DNA of 12,137 bases from CAJXJP01 sp034111025. GTDB taxonomy: Bacteria; Patescibacteriota; Gracilibacteria; BD1-5; UBA6164. The notes below the pieces were generated by a model, which was given only the letters and a program-made list of their open reading frames with translations, made no database searches and had not been told where the DNA came from. The position numbers and the translations under genes were made by a program. The stretch covers positions 1 to 12,137 of the forward strand of contig JAWUYB010000005.1 in the NCBI GenBank assembly GCA_034111025.1, written 5' to 3'. Of this stretch, positions 1-8,864 are shown one piece after another; positions within the stretch are counted from its first letter, which is position 1, and each line of letters begins with the position of its first letter.

Positions 1-2588
1 GAATCTATTGTTAAGTTATCATTAAATACTCAACCTGATTGAGTAAATGGAAATACTCCTAATTTCCCGTTATGGAAATTCATAGTTCCATCCGTTCCTT
101 CAACGAGGTATAGGTTATAATTATAATCAAAATTATTCCCAATTGGTCAATTATAGTATGCTTGGTTTTCGTATCTGATTTTAAATTCAAATGGTAATCC
201 AACTCCTGAATATTGCATAAGAGTATTATCATATACAAATTCTCAAGTATTTAGATTAACTGGATCTCATTCTGTTCAAATATCAGAAACTTTATTTGAT
301 GCCTGTGAATCTGTTTCTTTTGAAATAGTATCTGAATCAGTTTGAGCTATAATAAATTCTCCTGATGAATCATTTAATATAGAATTAACTTGATTATTAT
401 CTTCTTCAGGATCAGAATAATCTTGTACAGGTCAAATAAAAGCAACCACTTCAAAATCTATTTCATTTATATTATTAGATCAGAAATGAACATAATCAGA
501 TTCTCTTGTATAATCATCAGTAGCTTTTAGTTTCCAATAATATTCTCCTATAGGAAGATTCAAACTAAATAATGCATCAGGTGAATTAGATATAATTGTT
601 TGTTCAATGTTATCAGTTCATACATTTAGAACGTCAATTATAAAATATTGATGTTTATCAATATTTACATCTCATACTAAAATGAAATTTCAAAAATAGT
701 CAGGAGTAATTTTTCAACCTAACTCAAGATCTACTTCTAATCTATTAACATCATCAAAGTAAATTTGACGTAAGTTAGTTGGAGAATCCAATTTTTCACT
801 TACATCAATAATATTAAAATCAATATCATTGTTAGAGTAATTAACTACTTCACTAGTATTTCATTCGCTTGTTATTAACTTCGCTATAACACTAAATCAA
901 CCTCATGAAATAAATGGAATTTGTTTTTCATTAGTTCCATCAGATACATTTGATCAAGTCAGCGTAGTAATTAAATTTCATTCTTCATTATATATTTCAA
1001 TAATTAGATCAACAGTTTCAGAAGAATTATTATTTACATCAGCAGATATAAATAAGTTTTGATTAGATAATGCAATATTTTTATCTGGAGTAATATCTTT
1101 TCTTACATCATCGACAATAGTATAAATTTCTAAATTAGTAGGTTCATTTAAATTAACTATTTCTTTATATAGTGTAAAATCTGCATTATTACTTGATCAA
1201 AAATAAGTAACTAAATCACTTTTTTCACCGTCATCAGCAATTGCAATAACATCCCAATAGAAATCTCATTCCTGATAAGGGAAAAGTACACTATTTTTTC
1301 ATGTAGTAAATAAATCAGTTTCAATAGAATTAATTAATTCTCATGTTCATGATCTATCTTGATCAGATAATATTTCAGCAAATAATGGAGCATTTGCTTT
1401 ATATATATTAAATCTAAATTTTACTTGTTTATTAGTGTTATTATCTATATCAGCTTCAAGGTATATCCCAGGTCAGACTTTAGTATTAGATAAAAAATCA
1501 TGTCCATTCATAATAATCTTAACTCAATCAGTATTAAAATAGTACTGATTTAAATTTATTGGATTATTTAATACTAATTCTTCAGTTATATAAGAAAAAT
1601 CAGCATTACTTCAATTATCACCAAATTGAATTATTTCACTTTTAACTCAGTCTATATTTTCTGAGTAAACTTCCCATTGATATTCTCAGTCATTTTCTAT
1701 AGGAATAAATAATTCTGTTTCACCTCAATTGTAGAAATCACTTCTATATGTAGAAATTAATCAATTAGATAATCTAGTCACATTAGCAACTAGTTGTAGA
1801 TCTGAAGATAAATTATTTACAAGGTTAGTAGATATAAATATTCAAGATCATGTTTGTAAGCTAGATACTTGAGAACTTAAATCTATATTAATTTTATTAT
1901 TACTTTCATCATAATAAAATTGCGATAAATTAGTTACATTTTCTAAAATATCTTGCGCGTATCTATCGTCTAACTCTTGTAGACGTTGAGCTAGTAAATC
2001 ATCATGATATATATTAGATTGATTAATGTCATCATTTAATCTAGTTACGTAGACTGTATTTATTTCATTAATAGTATTATTTAAATCATTATCAAAAAAT
2101 ATCGTTATATTATTAATTTCATTAATAAGTTCTTGATTCAATCATGCCGTAACTGTATTAATTTGTTCTTCTCTCATTGAATCAAGTATAATACGATTCT
2201 CAGTTAATGCAGCTTCAAGTCAGGCTATATTTCCTGGTTCTTCATTATTGAAATACTCAGTAATCATTATTTCATCCTGGGCTATCTGATTATCAATATC
2301 AGTATTAATTTGATTTATTAAAAATTCCAAATTCTGAGTATTGTTATCAGTAGCCATTTGTATATTATTTTGTTTTTCAGTACTGAAAAATTCATTAGCC
2401 ATAGCAGTTTCTTGATCTTTAAATCATTGTAACTGTTCAGTAATAATCAAAATCTCAGAAGTTCTCATAGCTTCAACTTCATCTGTAATTATTTGTTTTT
2501 CTTCTTCATAAGAAAGTTCATTTCAAAAAACTGATCAAAAGATTAATCAGATCATCAATAGAATAAATGTTAGTAATATTTTTTTCAT
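1..2588 (-). CDS. Secreted RHS/YD-repeat giant protein, N-terminal 862 codons (partial)
   Basis: With UGA read as glycine this frame is open from ATG at 2588 to the left edge, so the C-terminus is missing. Residues 1-22 form a Sec signal peptide (M-K-K, a hydrophobic core, then S-V-F-G before N23) without a lipobox cysteine. Residues about 23-240 are rich in Asn, Gln, Glu and Ile and look helical or coiled-coil. Next come about four Ig/FN3-like beta domains (roughly 245-340, 341-481, 482-600, 601-735). They show recurring starts such as NNPINL, NEPTNL and DSPTNL and endings such as FYWDVIAIADDG and YYWKLKATDD. From residue 772 the protein reads GTEGDPVNLNTGEF, then SGVGLPFEF and YYNGPIGNNFDYNYN, the typical opening of an RHS core (DUF6531-like). 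RHS proteins form a shell around a toxic or adhesive C-terminal tip; that tip and any immunity gene lie outside the window. Sec export suggests a cell-surface or secreted role. Family assignment is firm; the function of this one is inferred. Confidence 0.85.
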
Positions 2589-2697
2589 ATATTGAAAATT
2601 AAAAATAAAAAAACTATAATTAAATTTTACTTTAGCAAAAGGATAAATACATATATTTATGTAAATAAATAAGAGGATTATTTGTGTAATCTTAACC

Positions 2698-2726
2698 ATT
2701 ATACAAATCAGACATTAACACAACAT
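2698..2726 (-). promoter_or_regulatory. Candidate promoter of the RHS gene
   Basis: On the minus strand a perfect TATAAT (2698-2703) lies 17 bases downstream of ATGTTG (2721-2726), a weak -35. This would give a leader of about 100 bases before the ATG at 2588. There is no Shine-Dalgarno sequence in front of that ATG, as for most genes in the window. Base composition is so AT-rich that chance -10 boxes are common. Confidence 0.4.
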
Positions 2727-2824
2727 TAATTTTTGAGACTTTTTAATTTAATATGTTAAAAACTAATAATTACATTAGTAATATTCCTATATTAAATATA
2801 AATAAATATTATTTTATACATAAA

Positions 2825-2864
2825 AAAAAACATGACTAAGAGTGTAATCTTAGTCATGTTTTTT
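2825..2864 (-). terminator. Bidirectional Rho-independent terminator
   Basis: A perfect inverted repeat has arms at 2825-2841 and 2848-2864 with a 6-base loop. The core CATGACTAAGA pairs with TCTTAGTCATG and is flanked by A and T runs, so either strand would end in a U tract. It lies 73 bases past the stop of the minus-strand gene at 2937-3437 and about 100 bases upstream of the RHS promoter, so it separates these two co-directional genes into different transcripts. Confidence 0.85.
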
Positions 2865-2936
2865 GGATTATATTTTTTATCCTCTCAATAATCGAATCTA
2901 TCAAGGTAAAACTTTCATTTGTAAAATTGGTGGAGT

Positions 2937-3437
2937 TTATAACTCAACACTTGAACCATTTTTTGAAGGATTAGATGCGAAATTTAAGAAATAAAAAAAA
3001 GAGCCTAATATAGACTCTCCATCATCAGGATCATGTGGATCAAAGTTATCATCTATATCTATCAATATATTAAATGCTGAGAAATAGCTATCAAATATTT
3101 TTATGATTAAGACTCTATAATCTCCACTTCCTACAAAGTATACATCTGTGTTTAATTCTACAGATAATATATTTAAGTATTCTTGATACATCTGAGGTAG
3201 TTCTTCACTACCAAATTTATCATAAAGATCTAAAAACTGTGATTCAGATAATTTATGTAAACATATATTATCAAAATCTAAAACTATTACTTGTTGATTT
3301 GATAAGAAAAAAATCATTTCTTCTCTTTCGAAATCAAAAGTAATGCTTTTTCCAGTTTGATCTAGGTAATCTAAGCATGTTTCATTTTCCTCTAATTCAG
3401 TACCTCTTAATTCAATAACTTCAATATTTTGCAACAT
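2937..3437 (-). CDS. Small acidic protein, immunity-like, unknown family
   Basis: A 166-residue protein starting at ATG 3437 and ending at TAA. It has no signal peptide and no clear membrane segment. It is strongly acidic, with an acidic stretch near the C-terminus (DIDDNFDPHDPDDGES). I do not recognise the family. Its size, acidity, cytosolic character and place beside an RHS gene would suit an immunity protein, but immunity genes normally follow the 3' end of their toxin and this one lies upstream of the RHS gene, so that is only a guess. Two things set it apart: all eight glycines use GGN codons and none uses UGA, and it has a clear Shine-Dalgarno GAGGT 7 bases before the ATG. Its neighbours use mostly UGA for glycine and lack such a site. 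A remnant of a paralogue lies at 3590-3637. Confidence 0.8.
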   Translation of the reverse strand: MLQNIEVIELRGTELEENETCLDYLDQTGKSITFDFEREEMIFFLSNQQVIVLDFDNICLHKLSESQFLDLYDKFGSEELPQMYQEYLNILSVELNTDVYFVGSGDYRVLIIKIFDSYFSAFNILIDIDDNFDPHDPDDGESILGSFFYFLNFASNPSKNGSSVEL

Positions 3438-3444
3438 ATTAATT

Positions 3445-3449
3445 ACCTC
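3445..3449 (-). promoter_or_regulatory. Shine-Dalgarno GAGGT of the acidic gene
   Basis: GAGGT on the minus strand, seven bases before the ATG at 3437, fixes that start. None of the other gene starts in the window has a comparable purine-rich site; they are preceded only by A and T. Confidence 0.7.
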
Positions 3450-3455
3450 GCTAAC

Positions 3456-3495
3456 AATACTTAAGTATATTTTAAGTATTATTCAATAATGTCAA
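3456..3495 (-). promoter_or_regulatory. Promoter with palindromic operator-like site
   Basis: On the minus strand a consensus -35 TTGACA occupies 3490-3495. The -10 is ambiguous within the AT-rich stretch 3464-3472 (TATACT at 3464-3469 would need a 20-base spacer). The stretch overlaps nested inverted repeats: AATACTTA (3456-3463) mirrors TAAGTATT (3473-3480), and ATACTTAAGTAT (3457-3468) is a perfect 12-base palindrome. A symmetric protein-binding site covering the -10 and start region would suggest repression, but this is inference. Confidence 0.45.
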
Positions 3496-3589
3496 ACTTA
3501 TATCTACATAGGAATTAATTTATACAAAAAAAGCTTAAATTTCATAATAAAGTTCAAACTTTCACTGTTTAGGTATTTACTGGTGGAGT

Positions 3590-3637
3590 TTATAACTCTA
3601 AACTTGAACCATTTAATGATAGATTAGGTACGAAAAA
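3590..3637 (-). pseudogene. C-terminal remnant of a paralogue of the acidic gene
   Basis: The minus strand reads FVPNLSLNGSSLEL then TAA, matching the C-terminus FASNPSKNGSSVEL of the intact gene at 9 of 14 positions, with the stop codon in register. At nucleotide level 47 of 55 bases match between 2930-2984 and the corresponding block from 3581, including the bases just past the stop. Upstream of the remnant the frame hits a TAA and the similarity ends. This is a decayed tandem copy of which only the 3' end survives. Confidence 0.75.
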
Positions 3638-3667
3638 TTAAATCTATATATATTGAAAATTAACACT

Positions 3668-4201
3668 TTAGTTTAAAATTTTTAAAAATCATTTTATAGT
3701 ATCTATATAAGTGTTACTTCAAAACAACAATATAATACTTAAAAATATAACAATCAGTGCTATTAAAAATTTAAACCGAATATAAATATCTTTAATAATA
3801 CTAATTTTATAACCTATTTCATCAAAAAGTGTTCTATACTGTATTAATATATTAAAATCTTGATCAACTAAAGGCCCTCATTTTAAATATTTCAAATCCT
3901 TTTTAGGTATACTCCAGTTATGTTGTAATTGATATTTAATAGGTAATCATTCAATTGGCATATTATCATGTATTAATGGAAAATTTAAACATTGTAATTT
4001 TGCATCATTTGTAAATGCATACTTTAGCCACCAATACATAGAAAATACATTATGACTTTTATTAGGTAATATTTTTTTAAAACCCTTTTTATACTTATAA
4101 GTAATTTCAAATGTTTTAATGTTTATTTCCCAATCTTTATCAAAATTATTCACTAATTTTGATATAATTCTTTGTTTATCTGGAGTGTTTCAATTTTTCA
4201 T
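3668..4201 (-). CDS. Small protein with C-terminal membrane anchor, unknown function
   Basis: Read with UGA as glycine, the frame runs from ATG 4201 to TAA at 3668-3670, giving 177 residues. Residues 1 to about 145 are polar and basic with aromatic patches (SMYWWLKYAF). A hydrophobic segment at about residues 147-163 (RFKFLIALIVIFLSIILLF) could anchor the protein in the membrane with a short tail of about 14 residues (TYIDTIKGFLKILN) after it. I do not recognise the family. It is divergent from the helicase at 4388, with 186 bases between them. Glycine codons are mixed: five UGA and three GGN. The ATG is preceded by A and T only, so the start was chosen as the first ATG of the open frame. A tail-anchored protein beside conflict genes could be an effector, but nothing in the sequence proves it. 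Confidence 0.7.
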
Positions 4202-4329
4202 GATTTTTTATTAATACAAATGGAATATCTCTCAATGATACAAATAAAGTGAAATATTCAAATAATTATTCACATCTTTAAATAATATGTTTATATTTGA
4301 TTAATATTTAACTTTATAATCTTCTCTTT

Positions 4330-4359
4330 TTGACTTTTTTGTTAGTTATATGATAAAAT
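4330..4359 (+). promoter_or_regulatory. Promoter of the RecQ-like gene
   Basis: TTGACT (4330-4335) and TAAAAT (4354-4359) are separated by 18 bases, and a TG at 4351-4352 makes an extended -10. The start would fall near 4366, leaving a leader of about 20 bases before the ATG at 4388. The 186-base gap between this gene and the divergent gene ending upstream at 4201 shows nothing else clear. Confidence 0.5.
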
Positions 4360-4387
4360 ATTATTATATAATAAAATATATAATATT

Positions 4388-7300
4388 ATGCAAATAACAA
4401 CTTTTGATTTATATTGAAATGAAAAGAGTAACAATCATGGAATAAATACATATCATGATGTCTTTTTTAATTGAAATGAATTAAAGTTTAAAATCAAAAA
4501 AGAAAAAAGAGTCTCAAAATTTGAATTAATCAATGTACTAAATAATTCCGAGTATAAAGTATGTCATAATTTCTATTGATATGACTGACTTAAACTTCCC
4601 TCTCTAAATAATCATAATACAAATAACATAGATACCTTACTAATTGATAGTTTAGTTTCTTTTAATAAAACGCATCACAATTTAAAAAAATCTATTAATA
4701 ATGACCCATTAGAAGATGCTGAAACAACGTTTAAAGTCTTAAGTAAAAATTTCAAAAGATTCCATAATTACTCGCATGATCTGAAATCAATTATATATTC
4801 ACTACTTATTGATTATCAAGAATATAATGATTTTTTCATTTTATATAATAATCTAACATGACAAAAATTAAACAAATTAACAAACATTCAAATACAAGAT
4901 TCATTTAATAAATTATTACTTGTAAATAATACAACAAATCAAAATAGTCTTGAGTTATTAGCACATTCTATTAGTGATTCAAATATAAATTCAAAGTTAT
5001 CTATAGCATATACTGCGATGTTTATTAGTCATAATACTATTGTACTAACTGATTTTATATTTAATCAGAATATTGAACTTAAAAATAAACTTAGAAATTT
5101 ACTAAATACCTTCTATTCTCATATTTCAACTGATTTAAATAATAATATAAAAGAATATTTAAAAGAATTTTCTTGATTTGAAAGTTTTAGATGAAATACT
5201 CAAATACAATGAGTTAAAGCATGATTAGAAAATAAAGATTTTTTAACAATACTTTCTACATGAGGATGAAAATCACTAATCTATCAATTACCTGCATGGA
5301 TTATATGAAATAAGCTATGACATCTAACATTAATAATAACACCTCTAAAAGCTCTAATAAAAGATCAAATAGACTGATTAAGAGATAAACAGTTTAATGA
5401 AGTTAATTATTTATCATGAGATCAAAATGGTATAGAAAAAGATATAATTTATAATAAAATTAAGTCTTGAGAAACTAAAATACTATTCCTAACACCTGAA
5501 GCTCTAAGAAGTGAAAAGATATTAGAATTATTACAAAATAGATATATATCAAGAGTTGTTGTAGATGAAGCTCATACATTAATACTATGGTGACAAGAAT
5601 TTAGACCTGATTACTTTTTTATCAAATATTTTTTATGAGATATAGAAAAAAAGAACCTAAATAATAAAATAAATATTACACTTCTAACAGCTACTGCAAC
5701 TGTTGATGTGGAAAAATGAATATTATGATATTTTTGAGACAGAAAAATTAAACTCATAAAAGCGAAAGAAATATTAAAAGAAAATATAAGATGAAGTGTT
5801 ATACATATAGAAAAAAAAGAAGATAAATTAGAGATATTAATCAATAAAATCAAACAAATTAATGTAGAAAAAAATCCTACTATTATTTTTACATGAAGAA
5901 TTAAATCAGCTATAGAAATAGAAAAACATTTACAAGAAGAATGAGTTAATATTAGATCATTTTATGCTTGAATGTTTTTAAGTGATAAAAAACAAGTTCA
6001 AGAAGATTTTATTTCTTGAAAGTTAAATGTAATTGTTGCAACTAAAGCATTTTGAATGTGAATTGATAAAGAAAATGTAAGATATGTAATCCATTATGAT
6101 TTACCAGGTAATATTGAAGATTATACTCAAGAAATATGAAGAGCTTGAAGAGATTGAGATCTCTCTAATAATATTATATTCTATGAAAAAAAGGATATAG
6201 AGATTAGAATTAAGAACTTAGGATATAGTTGATTGAGATATTTCAATATTCAAAACTTCTTAAAATATGTAACTATTAAAGATAAAGTAGTACTTTCCCC
6301 TAGACAGATTGCTATACAAAGTTGAATCAAAACTGATAGAAAAAATTGGGTTACAGATACTAAAATATTATTAAGTTTTTTAGAAAATGAAAAATTTAAC
6401 GGTATGAATATCTTAAACAGAAAATATGATAATACTTATGTATTGTTTAATAAAATAGAAAATAAGATGTTAAATAATTGTTATATTATTATTGAAAACG
6501 ATCATCTACTTAATAATGAAGAAAAAATATTAGCTAAGGAAATAGTTAACAAGATAATTGAGCAAAAAAAGGCTATCGATCTAAATACATTAGAAGAAAA
6601 TTTCAAAGATGATTTAGGGGAAAATTTTGAATACAGGAAAGCAAAAATGCATAAAATCACGAATAAGATTAAATCATTAAAAATATTATCAAAATCTGAA
6701 GATAATGAAGAAACAGATATTGTTATTGAAGCATGAAATCTTATTAAAGAAGAAAAATTTAGAAAAACAATATTTAACACATATTTAAATAGAGTTAAAA
6801 ATATCGATACATTTGAAGAAACTAATAGCCAATCAACTTTATATGATAAAGTTAAAAATTATTATTTATTTAAAAATATTATTACTGAAAAAAAATGAAA
6901 GATAATAATAAAAAATAAAGCTAATCTTTTAAGTCACTATAATTTAAGTACTATTGAATCTAAAATAATATTAAATTATCTTTATTCAAATAACTGAAAT
7001 TATTCTGAAAAAAAATCAGTGAATTTAAATGATCTATTAATACATATTCAGAAAAATTATAAGAACAATTATACAATGAGTGAATTAAAAGAAAGATTAT
7101 TTTTTCTTAATTCATTAGATTTAATAAGAGTAAAAAATGGTTTATTAGTATTTTTATCTAGATTCAGTATATATTTTGATGAAAACATTGTAAATAATCC
7201 TATGAAATTTAAAGAAAAAATTTTATCCGAAGGTTTTAAAACAGAATTAATTGAAAAATTAGATATATATAAACAAGTTAAGATAAATAAATTATTAGCA

Positions 7301-7423
7301 CTTCAAAATATAGTTGAAATGCTTGAAAATAAATGAATTAGTGAATATACAAAATTAACAGAGTATTATTTTAATACTACATTAAAAGAATTTTCAGAAC
7401 AAAAAATAAAGAACTTGAATTAA
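4388..7423 (+). CDS. recQ: RecQ-family DNA helicase with N-terminal DEDD exonuclease-like domain
   Basis: A 1011-residue protein, a 3'-5' DNA unwinding ATPase by family. Residues 1-120 resemble a DnaQ/WRN-type exonuclease: F-D-L-Y (D7), V-C-H-N-F-Y-G-Y-D (D66) and N-D-P-L-E-D-A (D110). The usual motif I Glu is Tyr9 and the usual His before the last Asp is Asn105, so it may be inactive. Residues 120-260 are a helical linker. The helicase core follows: Q-motif FRGNTQIQ (267-274), Walker A STGGGKS (290-296), DEAH (393-396), LLTATAT (432-438), ATKAFGMGIDK (551-561) and QEIGRAGRDG (581-590). The 420-residue C-terminal part lacks the four-cysteine zinc site of E. coli RecQ and is probably winged-helix-like. 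Invariant glycines encoded by UGA prove code 25. The gene converges on the CBASS operon; whether it belongs to defence or to repair is open. Confidence 0.93.
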
Positions 7424-7434
7424 GTTCTTTATTT
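7404..7434. terminator. Bidirectional terminator shared by helicase and CBASS operon
   Basis: Arms AAATAAAGAACTT (7404-7416) and AAGTTCTTTATTT (7422-7434) pair perfectly around a 5-base loop. The helicase stop codon TAA (7421-7423) lies at the loop and right arm. A-rich and T-rich flanks give a U tract on both strands. The convergent CD-NTase gene stops at 7470, so one hairpin can end both transcripts. Confidence 0.85.
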
Positions 7435-7469
7435 TTATTTACATAAAATCAAACGTATAAATACTATAA

Positions 7470-8855
7470 TTATGCAATATTAACGATAAATTTATCAGAT
7501 TCTCATATGATATGGTTATTTTCAGTAATCAAAAAACACTTAATCCAATGTCTTCAACTCCGTGATCACTCTTCTCCTACTCCATATCATTTAAGTTTAC
7601 TATTGTATCATAAATCAGTATTAGCATTATTTATTTCTCATCTTTTATTTTTTACAAATCTATTAGATTCATTTGTAATTTGCCAAATTAATTTATTAGT
7701 TCACAAATTTTCATTAATCAAAGCATAAAATTCTAGTTTCATATTATTTGGTATTCTTACAGAGCTTGAAAAAAATGTCTCCTTATTATTATGTTTTGAT
7801 ATTTTTTTCGCAATAATATTAATTTTTTTAAGATTACATCAAAGATTATATCAATATTCTAATGGTTGTTTAGCATGATTATAATCATATAAAACAATAC
7901 TATTGGTAGAAGATTTAATTATAAAATTTTCTCAAAATATATCTTTCCATTTTTCAATACTTTCATCTTCTTCTATTTCATCATATGCATCTATTATATT
8001 ATCAGCTAATTCAATAAACCAATCTTTAAATTCCTGAAAATTTTCATCACTAAAATTTCTATCAAAATATTCTCATAGTAATCAAGGATTTTCTAAATCT
8101 AACTCAGATATGTAATTTATATCCTCTAATTCTTCTTTAAGCTTAATTGAGATTCAGTATAAAGTTGTTCATAAATCTATAAAATCATTCTCCTCTAATT
8201 TATCGATCTGTCTTCATAATAATAAAGTAAATTGTACAGATCTTATAATATCAGAGTTAATTGAATTTCTAAGATATTTAAATATTCTAATTGCTTCTTT
8301 AAGGTATTTAGACTTTGAATTATTAATTGATGTTTTGTTATTTTGTTCATTTATCCAATCTCTAAATTCATTTCATCATGATATTTCTATATTATTATTT
8401 ACTCTATCTATAACATTCCAATTATCTTCATTATAAAACATTGGAACTAAATCCACATGAAATTCTCAATCATCTGAATCATATTGTATTCTGATAGCTC
8501 TTTCTTTTGATTCATCTAATTTATCAGCATATCTATCACTTGATTTAAAAATATCAATTAATAAATCATGATACTTATATTCAGTTGATTCATAATCACT
8601 ATCATATTTCAATTTAATAGCTAGATCTACATCATAATCTCAAGTATCATCATCTTTATTCGGTTTTATAATAGTGTGGTATCAAAAACTTCATTGATAA
8701 GAAGTAGATAAAAGTTTATCTCATAATTTATTATTAATAAATTTTATTAGTGTTCAATCAATTGGGTTAACTTTCTTTTTAGCTTTATCTAACCTATTAT
8801 TATTTATATTTATATATTTTTCTAAAAATTCTCTTAGTTTTTTATCATGGTTCAT
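7470..8855 (-). CDS. CBASS CD-NTase (SMODS nucleotidyltransferase) with AGS-C domain
   Basis: A 461-residue enzyme expected to make a cyclic oligonucleotide alarm signal from NTPs during phage attack. Residues 55-61 read G-S-F-G-Y-H-T, followed by D-Y-D-V-D-L (catalytic D75 and D77) and F-H-V-D-L-V-P (third metal ligand D135), the pol-beta nucleotidyltransferase signature of the SMODS/cGAS-like family. The middle, about 180-345, is helical like the OAS-type C-lobe. Residues about 358-461 fit the AGS-C sensor domain, ending in R-H-W-I-K-C-F and D-K-F-I-V-N-I. It starts 9 bases after the stop of the SAVED effector gene, so the two form one operon. No E1/E2- or JAB-type accessory gene is in the window, pointing to a minimal type I system. 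About two dozen in-frame UGA codons encode glycine. The nucleotide product cannot be read from sequence. Confidence 0.92.
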
Positions 8856-8864
8856 TAATATTAT

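Noticed and set aside
5611..5853. An 80-codon minus-strand frame inside the helicase gene
   Set aside because: It is the antisense shadow of the helicase motifs, which are strongly conserved on the plus strand.
6502..6780. A 92-codon minus-strand hydrophobic frame inside the helicase gene
   Set aside because: It mirrors a Lys/Glu/Asn-rich part of the helicase; AT-rich antisense frames look hydrophobic by composition.
7019..7336. A separate small gene starting at GTG/ATG within the end of the helicase
   Set aside because: It is in the same frame as the helicase and only looks separate because UGA glycine codons are taken as stops.
4388..7423. UGA as tryptophan (Mycoplasma-type code)
   Set aside because: UGA falls at invariant glycines of RecQ motifs, and UGG still encodes Trp at expected places, so UGA must be glycine.
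7507..7728. A 73-codon plus-strand frame over the CD-NTase C-terminus
   Set aside because: It is antisense to the AGS-C-like domain, which carries clear family motifs on the minus strand.
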